DNA from: Lacticaseibacillus suilingensis
GTDB lineage: Bacteria > Bacillota > Bacilli > Lactobacillales > Lactobacillaceae
Assembly: GCF_016861845.1 (NCBI RefSeq)
Contig: NZ_BOLV01000006.1
Span: forward strand, 1 to 64,000
Length of the DNA stretch: 64,000 bases
Direction: 5' to 3'
In this document: positions 56,160 through 64,000 of the stretch, piece by piece
Position numbering within the stretch: the stretch's first letter is position 1
How the letters are laid out: each line of letters opens with the position of its first letter
Made by a program: the position numbers and the translations under genes
Notes under the pieces: model-generated
Databases searched by the model: none
What the model was told of the DNA's origin: nothing
What the model saw: only the letters and a program-made list of their open reading frames with translations

Positions 56160-57098
56160 TTAGTCGCGGATGGCGTAATCAATGTCATACTGATTCAAAA
56201 TCGTTTTCAACGGCGCCTGGTACAGCTGCTGGAACCCTTCCGGACTCAAATCCCCCACAGGCAGAACAAAGGCGTTTTGACCATCGCCTTTGCCCATGGC
56301 AACATAGGCCCGCTTTTTGGTTTCCAGGTCCCGCATTTCACTGTGGAGCAGTTCATAGGTCTGATTGACCGCCAGCCGCAACTGGCGCTCGGACAGCACC
56401 GGCGGCAAAGTGGCAAATTCGGCGTTGACAGTCGGCTGGAAACCGGCGTGCTGCAGCATCTCATCGAATTGACGCCACAAACGCACCACCAGCCGGCGAA
56501 AATCAAATGGCGTGGCGTGCTTTTTGCTGGTAAGCGTGGCATACAAACTCTGCGCCAAGGTCATCGCCTGCGGATAATCATGGCTCCAATGCTTCTGCTG
56601 GGCCTTGCTGCCGCCTTCAAACATGACTAAGGCATCAAGTAAGGTCATTGTGCAGTAAACCAGCAAGCCATCATTTAATTCATCAACGGCAGGCAGCGCC
56701 GCCTCGACCCCGGCAGCCAAGGCTGTCATCACCTCAGCGGTTAAGATGCCGTGCTCGGCTTGCCACTGGCGAATCAGATCATGCAACGCTGCATCGTACA
56801 ATGCCGTACTGACGGCGAAAAACTGTTGATCCAGCGCCGGTTCGCCGCTGGCCAGGTGGTATTGAAGCTGCGGAAAACCAGTGGTAATCAACAGCATGTG
56901 CATGAGTTCATGACTCAAAGTGTAATCAGGCGCCGTCGTGTCCGTGACGCGCACTTCCAAATGGCCATTGGCTAGGAGTTTTTGCGCCGACTGGCTGTGA
57001 TTGAGCTGACCAGAAGCTTCGCCTGCCACCGCCACCTCAATGGGCATGGCGTAGTTGCTTTTAACGACTTCTAATAACTTCGTAATGGTTTCGTCCAA
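56160..57098 (-). CDS. IpaB/EvcA-family protein with HELMH motif
   Basis: The 312-aa protein matches what lactobacillus annotations call IpaB/EvcA family; the name is historical and says nothing about virulence. Residues about 57-70 read TAPDYTLSHELMHMLL. HELMH fits HExxH, the zinc site of many metallopeptidases, so a peptidase-like role is possible. There is no signal peptide, so it should be cytoplasmic. The TTG start follows AAAGGAG by 8 nt. It lies 17 nt after the PHP gene and 11 nt before the sirtuin. Confidence 0.75.
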   Translation of the reverse strand: MDETITKLLEVVKSNYAMPIEVAVAGEASGQLNHSQSAQKLLANGHLEVRVTDTTAPDYTLSHELMHMLLITTGFPQLQYHLASGEPALDQQFFAVSTALYDAALHDLIRQWQAEHGILTAEVMTALAAGVEAALPAVDELNDGLLVYCTMTLLDALVMFEGGSKAQQKHWSHDYPQAMTLAQSLYATLTSKKHATPFDFRRLVVRLWRQFDEMLQHAGFQPTVNAEFATLPPVLSERQLRLAVNQTYELLHSEMRDLETKKRAYVAMGKGDGQNAFVLPVGDLSPEGFQQLYQAPLKTILNQYDIDYAIRD

Positions 57099-57115
57099 GA
57101 TGTTAACTCCTTTAT

Positions 57116-57895
57116 TTAAAATGCCACTAGCGTTGGTTGATGCTGATGATAAACCGCTAATTGACTAAAACCGGCACGCTTGATCAGGGCTTTGGCCGCT
57201 GGAAATTCGGTTTGAAACTTATCCGGGGTATGCGCATCACTGCCTAAGGTCAAAAGCTCGCCACCGACCTGCTGGTACCATGGTAGCACCAACTCATACA
57301 GCGGGGCATTTTGCCAGCGATACAGTGACTTGGTATTCACTTCCAAGGCCATGTGCTTCGAAACGAGCAGCCGCAGAATTTCCAGCAGTTGTGGCTTCGC
57401 CCACGCCGTTAGTTGAGCCGGCGTGACGTCCAGCACCCGCAAGCCGTAATCAAAATGTGCCAGCACATCGCCAAAGTTGGCCTGCTTGAGGCCGCTGAGC
57501 ATGCGCTGATAATAGGCCTGAACATGCGCTTTTTGGTCAACCGTTTTGAAATAAGGATTTTGATAATCGTACTGGCCGTCATGGTGAAAACTTAGCAGCA
57601 CCAAATCATAGTCGCCTGCCGCGAGGTATGCTGCGAGGTCAGCGGCCCGCGGGGCAAAATACCCACATTCAACCCCGCGCAGCAGCTGATTGGGGTACTG
57701 CTGATGCAGCACCTTGAGCTTAGCCTGATACGCGGCAAAATCTGGCTTGTCATCCCCGCCGCCATCATCGGGATTGCTAAGCTCCAAGTGATCGGTAGTC
57801 ACAAAGGGCTGCTCGGTTTGGGCCAGATAATCCTCAAATTGTGCGGAGGAATCGAAGGAAAAATAGGTGTGCACATGCTGGTCATAAACTGGCAT
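57116..57895 (-). CDS. PHP-domain histidinol-phosphatase-like protein
   Basis: The 259-aa protein has the PHP metal site: YDQHVHTYFSFDS, TTDHLEL, LLRGVECGYF, LLSFHHDG, VLAHFDYGLR and LTLGSDAHTPDKF. It resembles HisK-type histidinol-phosphatases, but many lactobacilli lack histidine synthesis and no his gene is near, so the substrate may be another phosphate ester. The ATG follows AAAGGAG by 8 nt. It begins the PHP-HELMH-sirtuin-NUDIX-DUF72 run. Confidence 0.88.
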   Translation of the reverse strand: MPVYDQHVHTYFSFDSSAQFEDYLAQTEQPFVTTDHLELSNPDDGGGDDKPDFAAYQAKLKVLHQQYPNQLLRGVECGYFAPRAADLAAYLAAGDYDLVLLSFHHDGQYDYQNPYFKTVDQKAHVQAYYQRMLSGLKQANFGDVLAHFDYGLRVLDVTPAQLTAWAKPQLLEILRLLVSKHMALEVNTKSLYRWQNAPLYELVLPWYQQVGGELLTLGSDAHTPDKFQTEFPAAKALIKRAGFSQLAVYHQHQPTLVAF

Positions 57896-57999
57896 CGGAC
57901 TAACTCCTTTTCATGATGGTATCTAAGTACTGTAGTGCCTCACTGCCTAATTGAAAGTGCTATGCTAAGTTTAATTATACATGTAAAGGAGTCTTCAGG

Positions 58000-58509
58000 A
58001 TGAAAATCACCGTGCCAACAACAAATGGTTACCTCGCTGACCGGTTCGGTAAGTATGCCTCGCCGGCGGATCAACACCAGGGTACGCCCACCCGCAGTTT
58101 TCCCATTACCATCGCGGAGGCGCCGGCAGGGACGCAAACGTTTGCGCTGCAGCTGATTGATTTCGATGCCGTGCCAGTCTCTGGTTTCCCCTGGATTCAC
58201 TGGGTCGCCGTGAATATTCCGGCCGCAACCACCACCATCGCGGAAAATGCCAGCCACACTGGCCTCACGCCGATGGTGCAAGGCCACAACTCTTCCTCCG
58301 GCGCCATGGTCGGCAACACGGACCCAGTGACGGCCACAGGTTACGTCGGTCCGCAGCCACCGAATGCCGATCACGTCTACACCCTTACGGTGTTTGCGCT
58401 TGATACCACGCTACCGCTGAGTGACGGGTTTTGGCTCAACGAAGCGCGCCATGCGATGGCCGGGCACATTCTGGCGGAAGTCAGCATGGATCTTTGGTCG
58501 CGAAAGTAA
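58000..58509 (+). CDS. YbhB/YbcL-type phosphatidylethanolamine-binding-like protein
   Basis: The 169-aa protein belongs to the PEBP family (YbhB/YbcL branch): SFPITIAEAPAGTQTFALQL, DFDAVPVSGFPWIHWVAVNI, YVGPQPPNADHVYTLTVFAL and a late GHILAEVSM. The pocket DxDxP and PP-x-x-x-H residues can be seen in these blocks. Its cellular role in bacteria is unknown. The ATG follows AAAGGAG by 7 nt. It is divergent from the PHP gene. Confidence 0.93.
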   Translation: MKITVPTTNGYLADRFGKYASPADQHQGTPTRSFPITIAEAPAGTQTFALQLIDFDAVPVSGFPWIHWVAVNIPAATTTIAENASHTGLTPMVQGHNSSSGAMVGNTDPVTATGYVGPQPPNADHVYTLTVFALDTTLPLSDGFWLNEARHAMAGHILAEVSMDLWSRK

Positions 58510-58530
58510 CGGAGAAACCGCTTTCTTTTG

Positions 58531-58539
58531 TGATATAAT
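58531..58539 (+). promoter_or_regulatory. Extended -10 promoter of the 58569 gene
   Basis: TGATATAAT combines a perfect TATAAT with the TGn extension, 29 nt before the start codon. Confidence 0.7.
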
Positions 58540-58568
58540 TAACGTAACAAAGGAAAGCAGGTGGCAGT

Positions 58569-59108
58569 ATGTCTGAACGAAAAGTGATTTTATATCTAAC
58601 TGAAAGTCTGGATGGCTTCATTGCCGAACCAGATGGCGGCACCAAGTGGTTGAGCCGGCTGAATTCATCAGCGGCCGATGCCGCCTATCAGACTTTTTAT
58701 CAACAAATCGACACCGTGCTGATGGGTCGCAAAACCTACCAGCGCGCCTTGCGGTTAGCTGGCACCTATCCTTATCAAGACAAGGAAAGCTATGTCTTCT
58801 CCACCACCCTGCACGATACTGATGATCCTACGACAGTGGTGGCTGGCAACATCCCCGAGTTCGTGCGGCAGCTCAAAGCCAAAAAAGGCCATGACATTTG
58901 GCTGGTCGGTGGCGCTGATATCTTCACCGAATTACTGAAGGCCAACTTAATCGATCAGCTGATCATCACCATTGCCCCAGTGCTCTTGGGGGATGGCATC
59001 AGCTTAGTCACCAGTAACCTGACGGATGTGCCGCTGAAGCTGGAAACGACCGCGCAGCATGATCAATTCGTGACCTTGACGTATCGCGTTTGCAACGAAA
59101 CTAAATAG
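58569..59108 (+). CDS. Dihydrofolate reductase-like (RibD C-terminal) protein
   Basis: The 179-aa protein has the same fold as the product of 34304-34813: ILYLTESLDGFIAEPDGG, VLMGRKTYQRAL, GHDIWLVGGADIFTELLKAN and IAPVLLGDGI. It is probably an NADPH-dependent reductase of unknown substrate (YwjB/YyaP-like). The ATG follows AGGTGG. Two distinct members in one 64-kb window suggest expansion of the family. Confidence 0.9.
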   Translation: MSERKVILYLTESLDGFIAEPDGGTKWLSRLNSSAADAAYQTFYQQIDTVLMGRKTYQRALRLAGTYPYQDKESYVFSTTLHDTDDPTTVVAGNIPEFVRQLKAKKGHDIWLVGGADIFTELLKANLIDQLIITIAPVLLGDGISLVTSNLTDVPLKLETTAQHDQFVTLTYRVCNETK

Positions 59109-59122
59109 CCTGGTTTTTAGGC

Positions 59123-59157
59123 AAAAAAGGCACGCCCCCTGCGAGGCGTGCCTTTTG
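59123..59157. terminator. Two-way terminator between convergent genes
   Basis: AAAAAAGGCACGCC and GGCGTGCCTTTT pair around 7 nt. Both neighbouring genes end on it. Confidence 0.9.
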
Positions 59158-59164
59158 ATTCTGC

Positions 59165-59395
59165 TTATTGCTCGGGTTGCTTGGCTCGCAGCCCGAGCAG
59201 GCGCCAAACTTCACGGCCCAATTGCGCCAGTGCCATGAAAGCCGGCACCAACCATAGCAAGCTGATCCAGATGTCGGCGGTGTCGCTGTAGCGGCCAAAC
59301 CAAGCGGCACCAAACTGAACGCCAGCCAGGTAGAACATCACCGCTGCGGTCAGCGCATAAAGGACCAAAAACACTTTATCAACTGTGGTAATCAT
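59165..59395 (-). CDS. Small membrane protein
   Basis: The 76-aa protein has two membrane segments (VFLVLYALTAAVMFYLAG and IWISLLWLVPAFMALAQLG) with a polar loop FGRYSDTAD between them and a charged end. I do not recognise a family. The ATG follows AAAGGG by about 8 nt, and the frame fits neatly between promoter space and the two-way terminator, which supports a real gene. Confidence 0.65.
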   Translation of the reverse strand: MITTVDKVFLVLYALTAAVMFYLAGVQFGAAWFGRYSDTADIWISLLWLVPAFMALAQLGREVWRLLGLRAKQPEQ

Positions 59396-59469
59396 GCACC
59401 CATCCCTTTTTCATGCTGTATCACATTCACTGGCTGCGTTTGCCCGCGCGCCGTCAGCGTTGCCTCTAG

Positions 59470-60453
59470 CTAGTTGAACAGCCCTTGGACCCAAGCCACA
59501 ATCTGGCTAAAGAAACTAACAATGCCATCCCAAATTTTCTGCAGTAAGTTGCGGTTCTCTTGGGTGTCCAAACCTTTTAGTTTGCTGAAGAGGTTCTTGG
59601 CACTGTCTTGAATGCTGGACATCAGTTTTTGGGCCTGAGCCTTAAAATCACTGCTCTTCAACGCACCGGAGTTTTGAATCTTGACCAGCAAATTGATGAT
59701 TTGAGTCCGCTGGTTGTTGTTGATGACCCCGGCCAGTTGGTTGTCTTTGAGCTGCGAATCGACAATATTGCCGATTTGATTTTGCGACAGGGTTTGGGAG
59801 CCATTATTGCTTTGACTGGCCATTTGAGACTTCATCCCCGCCACCGCGTTGTTAAGCTGCTTATCGGAATACCCATCCTTGTCTTTGTTCGCCGACGTGA
59901 TGCCAGAAAGCGTGTTGACTTCATCCTGCGCCGCCGTGATTTGCGCCGAATTCAGGGTTTGACCGTTTTGCGCAAAAGCCGCATAAACACCAGCCAAGGC
60001 GCCGGAGCCGTCAATCCGCACCGCCGACGTGATGTAAATATTCGCATTCGTCACCCCAGCGGTCAGGGCCGCATTGCGGTACTGATCAGCCGTGATGGTG
60101 GTGATGTTGTTAGTGCCGTTATAGTTCACGATCGTGACGTTGATGCCGCCGCTACTGGTTTTTTGCACCAAGGCGCTCGACCACACGCCAGAGTTCGCAG
60201 TGAAGGTACTGCCGGCAGGGTTGAGGTATTTGACCAAGGTGTTTCCATTAACCGTCAATTCGCTGGGGTTAGTCACATTGGCCGCATTTTCCAACGTGTT
60301 CAAAGTGCCGGTTTTCTGATCGGCGGTCAGCGACACCCCCAAGGTGGCCACTGGGGCCCAGGTTTCATCCGCATGCACTGGCGCCGCTTGGGTGGCAGCT
60401 GCCACCAACGCAAAGGCGGCAGCCGCCATTAAGGTGAATAAGCCTTTTTTCAT
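59470..60453 (-). CDS. Secreted DUF1002 family protein
   Basis: The 327-aa protein starts with a clear signal peptide (basic MKKG, hydrophobic core, cleavage near PVHA|DE at residue 29). The mature part matches DUF1002 as seen in lactobacilli and clostridia: TLGVSLTADQKTGTLN, VNGNTLVKYLN, NANIYITSAVRIDGSGALAG, and a helical C-terminus ending in a hydrophobic WDGIVSFFSQIVAWVQGLF. No anchor motif such as LPxTG is present. Role unknown. The start at 60453 is 8 nt after GGAG. Confidence 0.85.
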   Translation of the reverse strand: MKKGLFTLMAAAAFALVAAATQAAPVHADETWAPVATLGVSLTADQKTGTLNTLENAANVTNPSELTVNGNTLVKYLNPAGSTFTANSGVWSSALVQKTSSGGINVTIVNYNGTNNITTITADQYRNAALTAGVTNANIYITSAVRIDGSGALAGVYAAFAQNGQTLNSAQITAAQDEVNTLSGITSANKDKDGYSDKQLNNAVAGMKSQMASQSNNGSQTLSQNQIGNIVDSQLKDNQLAGVINNNQRTQIINLLVKIQNSGALKSSDFKAQAQKLMSSIQDSAKNLFSKLKGLDTQENRNLLQKIWDGIVSFFSQIVAWVQGLFN

Positions 60454-60549
60454 GATCATTGCTCCATTCGTTTTTTAATACCCCAGTTATACCAAACCCG
60501 GCTTGGCAGCGAAAGCAGCCCAGCCGGGATTTAAGGAAAGCTTTTGCAG

Positions 60550-61488
60550 TCACGCTTCTTGGCCTAACTCGTTGGCATTCAAATAGCTATACAGCGCCCC
60601 TTCGCGCAAGCCGTACTGAGAAAACAGCAGCCGGTCGCTGTCGAGATAGCGAATCATCGTAATCACAGGCGTCAACCCGCCGACAATGATATCCGCCCGA
60701 AACTTGGACAAGCCAGGCACTTCTTTGCGCGCCGCTAGGTCTTTGTCCAAGATGTCGGCATAAATCTTGTTCGCGGCAGTGGTGGCCATGCGGTAGCCAT
60801 GAATATCTTCATAACTGCCCCGCTGCTCGCGCCGCCGCTGAATTTTGGCCAACGTCCGATTGGAGCCGCCCAGCGCCACAATCGGCAGATTCAAGGCCTT
60901 GCGCAGCCACCAAATGCCATTGAGCATGCTGGAAAATTCGGTAATCAGGTTGAACAGCTGCGCCGGCCGCACCACATCAGCGTCCAAAAAACGCTCCGAT
61001 AAGTTCACCGAGCCTACTGGTAGCGACACGCGGTGAATCAGCTTACGGTTTTGCACCAAAATGAGCTCAGTGGACGCCCCACCGGTATCCATGATCAAAG
61101 CATTTTGGATGGGCAAGGTGTTGACCACCCCGAGATAGTCCAACTCCGCCTCGCGGGTGCCGGGAATCACGGTGATGGTCAGCCCGGTTTCGGCTTTGAC
61201 CTGCCGAATAAACGCTTTTTGGTTGCCGGCTTGCCGCACCGCTGCGGTGGCATAAGCCTCCAAGGTTAACGCTGGAAAGGCCTTGGCCGCGGTGCTGAAC
61301 CGCTGCAGCGCCGCCAACGTCCGGGCAATCGCGGCGGGCTTGAGCGTTTGCTCTGGCCCCATGTCCTCAGACAGCCGCACCATTTCCTTGAGTTTGAGCA
61401 CTTCATGGGGCTGGTGATTGGCATCAATTTGCCAAATGGATAGCCGCGCCGAGTTACTGCCTAAATCAATGACCCCAAAATGCGTCAT
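60550..61488 (-). CDS. ppx: Exopolyphosphatase (Ppx/GppA family)
   Basis: The 312-aa protein has the Ppx/GppA ASKHA fold: FGVIDLGSNSARLSIWQ (phosphate 1), ALIMDTGGASTELILVQ (phosphate 2) and a late IVGGLTPVITMI. It releases phosphate from polyphosphate ends or acts on pppGpp. It lacks the C-terminal HD-like part of long Ppx proteins. The ATG overlaps the ppk stop (ATGA), so synthesis is coupled to that of Ppk. Confidence 0.9.
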   Translation of the reverse strand: MTHFGVIDLGSNSARLSIWQIDANHQPHEVLKLKEMVRLSEDMGPEQTLKPAAIARTLAALQRFSTAAKAFPALTLEAYATAAVRQAGNQKAFIRQVKAETGLTITVIPGTREAELDYLGVVNTLPIQNALIMDTGGASTELILVQNRKLIHRVSLPVGSVNLSERFLDADVVRPAQLFNLITEFSSMLNGIWWLRKALNLPIVALGGSNRTLAKIQRRREQRGSYEDIHGYRMATTAANKIYADILDKDLAARKEVPGLSKFRADIIVGGLTPVITMIRYLDSDRLLFSQYGLREGALYSYLNANELGQEA

Positions 61489-63665
61489 TCGCCGGCCTCC
61501 TCATCTTGCGGCGCCGTCAACGGCGTAAAGCGGCGGTTGGCTTGCGGGTCTTCTTGATTATCTTCCCGGTGCGCCAGTTGCGCCGCGGTTTGGGCCTGCG
61601 CCGCCGCCAGGAAGGTCGCTTGCGCATCCAGCTTGTTGACCCCGCGCAGGTCCACCCGGTCCCACGAGTTGTCAGGCTGGAGCAGCCGGGTTTTGACATT
61701 GTCGTCCCACATGGTCTGGAAAATTTCACAAATCCGGGCATGAATGTCATCCTGCAGAATTGGGAACAACAGCTCCACCCGCCGCGACAGGTTGCGCTTC
61801 ATCAAATCTGCTGAAGACAAGTACAGGTGTTCCTCACCGCCGGCGTAGAAATAGTAAATCCGGCTGTGTTCGAGGAAGCGACCCACAATCGAATGCACCG
61901 TGATGTTTTCGGAAACGCCAGGAATGCCGACCCGCAGATTGCAAATGCCGCGGACAATCAAATGAATTTTGACCCCCGCCGCTGAAGCGCGGTACAAGGC
62001 TTCAATCATATCGCTATCTGACAGCGAGTTCATTTTCATCGCAATCAAGGCCTTGCGCCCGGCCTGCGCTTCAGCGATTTCTTCTTCGATGCGTTCCTTG
62101 AGAAAATCGCGAATACCCAGCGGGGCAATCACCAGCTTGTTGAAGTACGCCGGTTCCGAGAAACCAGACAGCATATTAAAGATGTTGGAAGCGTCGGTGC
62201 CCATTTCGGTATCAGCCGTGAATAGGCCCATATCGGTATACACACGCGCGGTGACATCGTTGTAGTTCCCAGTGGCCATGTGCATGTAACGCCGAATGCC
62301 GTCTTCATCGCGGCGCACTACCAGCGCCAGCTTGCAGTGAGTTTTCAGCCCCACCAAGCCGTAAATGACGTGGCAGCCGGCGCGTTCGAGCTCCTGCGCC
62401 CAGTGGACGTTGTTTTCCTCGTCAAAGCGCGCCTTCAGCTCAACCAGCACCGTCACCTGCTTGCCGTTTTGTGCCGCCAGCTTCAAATAGCTGATAATCG
62501 GCGATTTGGATGACACGCGGTACAGCGTCATTTTCACCGCCAGCACCTGCGGATCCAGCGCCGCCTGATGGATAAACTCCACCACCGGCGTGAAGGAATC
62601 ATAAGGGTGCTGCAGGAACAAATCGTGCTCCCGGATTTGAGCGAACAGGTTGCCTTGCATCAGACTTTGATCCAGATACGGCGTGAATGGCGGATATTGC
62701 AGCTCACTGTGCCCTTGCACCTGCTTGACCAGTTTGCTGAGCACATTTAAGTCGATGGGACCTTTGATGGCATAGACGTCGGCTTCTTTTTCAATATCAA
62801 GGCCTTTGATCAGTTTTTTCTTGAGGTACTTGCTCATTTCGGCGTCGATTTCTAGCCGCATTACCTTGCCGCGCTGGCGCTTTTTGAGTTGCGACTGAAT
62901 CTCTTTCATCAGATCCGACGCATCCTCTTCCGCCACATCGAGGTCCATATCCCGCGTCACGCGGAACAAGGCAGTTTCCCGGATGGTGGCACCGACAAAT
63001 AGCGACCCCAAATGGGCCTTGATGATGTTCTCCAGCAAAATAAAATCATTTTCGCCGTCTGGAAGGCGGAGCACCCGCGGGAACATGTCAGGAATCTGCA
63101 CGGTGGCAAAGCTCCGCGCCTTCTCGTTGTCATCGCCTTCGTCTTCCGGCCGCTGCAAGCGAATGGCCAGATTCAGGCTGTTATTCGCCAAAAATGGAAA
63201 CGGCCGGGTTGGGTCCACGCCCATGGGAGTCAGCACCGGATACAATTCCTGTTCGAAATAATCGCGGCAGAACTGCTGCTGATGCGGCGACAGCTCATCC
63301 ATCGCCTTGAGTTTGATGCCCAGCTCCGCCAGCCGGGGCTCGAGGGAGCGACTCCAAGTGGTGTATTGCTTATCGACCATGGCATGAGCAGCTTTGGCAA
63401 TCGCGGTCAGCTGCTGCAGCGGCGTCATCCCCGCAGCATCAGGCGTGTCGTAATTGACGGCGACCATTTTGCGCAGCGAAGCCACCCGGACGTTGAAGAA
63501 CTCATCGAGGTTACTTTGAGTAATGGCTAAAAAACGCACGCGCTCCAGCAGCGGGTTGGTTTTATCCCGTGCTTCTTCCAACACCCGATCATTGAAGGCA
63601 ATCCAGCTCAGCTCGCGATTGTTGTAGTACTTGCTATCTTTAAAATCGATGGATTTTTTGCTCAT
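61485..63665 (-). CDS. ppk: Polyphosphate kinase
   Basis: Ppk makes polyphosphate reversibly from ATP. The 726-aa protein is a Ppk1: NRELSWIAFNDRVLEEARD at the start, TQSNLDEFFNVRVA, the histidine-bearing YMHMATGNYNDVTARVYTD, VKIHLIVRGICNLR and HSRIYYFYAGGEEHLYLSS. The ATG follows AAAGGAAAG and overlaps the stop of the upstream ppx-like gene. The C-terminal tail of about 40 residues is polar and Ala/Gln-rich. Confidence 0.97.
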   Translation of the reverse strand: MSKKSIDFKDSKYYNNRELSWIAFNDRVLEEARDKTNPLLERVRFLAITQSNLDEFFNVRVASLRKMVAVNYDTPDAAGMTPLQQLTAIAKAAHAMVDKQYTTWSRSLEPRLAELGIKLKAMDELSPHQQQFCRDYFEQELYPVLTPMGVDPTRPFPFLANNSLNLAIRLQRPEDEGDDNEKARSFATVQIPDMFPRVLRLPDGENDFILLENIIKAHLGSLFVGATIRETALFRVTRDMDLDVAEEDASDLMKEIQSQLKKRQRGKVMRLEIDAEMSKYLKKKLIKGLDIEKEADVYAIKGPIDLNVLSKLVKQVQGHSELQYPPFTPYLDQSLMQGNLFAQIREHDLFLQHPYDSFTPVVEFIHQAALDPQVLAVKMTLYRVSSKSPIISYLKLAAQNGKQVTVLVELKARFDEENNVHWAQELERAGCHVIYGLVGLKTHCKLALVVRRDEDGIRRYMHMATGNYNDVTARVYTDMGLFTADTEMGTDASNIFNMLSGFSEPAYFNKLVIAPLGIRDFLKERIEEEIAEAQAGRKALIAMKMNSLSDSDMIEALYRASAAGVKIHLIVRGICNLRVGIPGVSENITVHSIVGRFLEHSRIYYFYAGGEEHLYLSSADLMKRNLSRRVELLFPILQDDIHARICEIFQTMWDDNVKTRLLQPDNSWDRVDLRGVNKLDAQATFLAAAQAQTAAQLAHREDNQEDPQANRRFTPLTAPQDEEAGE

Positions 63666-64000
63666 AAGCGCGTCTTTCCTTTCAATTCGATGGGCAGACC
63701 AAAGACAATCGCGAAGAACTCACCTTTGGTTTGCAGCGTCCAGCGCTCCAGCTCGACATCATCGGTCGCCGTGGCCGTCAGCAGCACCCGCGTGGGCTGA
63801 ATCGAAACGCGAATCTTCTGAATTTTCTGCTGCCGGGAAGCATCCAAACTATCCGCCACTCGCAGCAGTGCCGAAAGCTTGGCGATAATCAGCCGCCGGG
63901 TGGAGTTGAGTTCATGCAAGTCGCTCAGGTCCGTTTGCGGGGTATCGCTGGAATGATAGCGCGCAATCGCCGCCACCATCCGTTGTTCCGGCATGGTCAG
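63662..64000 (-). CDS. Ppx/GppA-family protein, C-terminal part (cut by window end)
   Basis: The frame is open to the window edge, so the 5' part is missing. The 112 residues visible match the C-terminal HD-like domain of long Ppx/GppA proteins: MVAAIARYHSS, then RRLIIAKLSALLRVADSLDASR, where the conserved AD pair is visible. Its stop overlaps the ppk start (TTATGAG). It probably encodes the second exopolyphosphatase of a ppx-ppk-ppx operon. Confidence 0.85.
   Translation of the reverse strand: MTMPEQRMVAAIARYHSSDTPQTDLSDLHELNSTRRLIIAKLSALLRVADSLDASRQQKIQKIRVSIQPTRVLLTATATDDVELERWTLQTKGEFFAIVFGLPIELKGKTRL

Overview
The window looks like a chromosomal segment of a GC-rich member of the Lactobacillaceae, most like the Lacticaseibacillus group. 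This rests on gene content and order: alr-acpS-cshA-murF; rpmE2-murA-pyrG-rpoE; prs-glmU-purR; ispE-veg-rsmA-rnmV-tatD. It also rests on AGGAGG-type ribosome binding sites, frequent TTG/GTG starts, and lactic-acid-bacterium families such as Veg, the RNA polymerase delta subunit, IpaB/EvcA-like proteins and VanZ-RDD fusions. I see no rRNA, tRNA, CRISPR array, phage gene or transposase gene. The species call is inference.

Layout: 1-7.2 kb is a minus-strand cell-wall and housekeeping block (MazEF-like pair, alr, acpS, cshA, an XRE regulator, murF). 7.2-12 kb holds a hypothetical gene, a SUKH-like protein and a GntR-ABC-three-permease operon whose first permease is frameshifted. 12-21.4 kb has small membrane proteins, a membrane-anchored MutS-like ATPase, a HAD phosphatase with its LacI regulator, and a TetR gene divergent from an ABC exporter with a giant FtsX-type permease. 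21.5-26.9 kb is rpmE2, murA, pyrG, rpoE and DUF1934. 27-34 kb runs on plus: LipL-like acyltransferase, HD phosphohydrolase, DUF218 protein, YhgE/Pip-like protein and mscL. 34-47.6 kb is mainly minus and holds prs, glmU, VanZ-RDD, purR, CDF exporter, ispE, veg, rsmA, rnmV and tatD, interrupted by a plus-strand acetyltransferase-fetAB group. 47.6-51.7 kb has a DeoR regulator and lacD, an MFS exporter behind a leader-peptide attenuator, and an Fe-S-type small protein. 52-64 kb has metG, NUDIX, sirtuin, HELMH protein, PHP phosphatase, PEBP and reductase-like genes, a secreted DUF1002 protein, and a ppx-ppk-ppx operon cut by the window end.

Regulation readable in the DNA includes a pyrG promoter, GGGC start and attenuator matching control by reiterative G addition; a 17-codon leader peptide followed by a terminator before the MFS gene; a perfect 14-bp palindrome inside the promoter of the HAD-LacI operon; an inverted-repeat operator before the GntR operon; and a PurBox-like site before purR.

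The least explained material is intergenic. Two kinds of structured, non-coding repeats recur. One is a roughly 130-nt inverted-repeat unit (2411-2543, 4301-4434 with a second decorated copy to 4650, and 47661-47788) whose stems change in compensatory fashion between copies. The other is a roughly 230-nt element with a 38-40 nt closing stem around three hairpins (25283-25511 and 51808-52039). I do not recognise either. They are the best candidates for something undescribed here.
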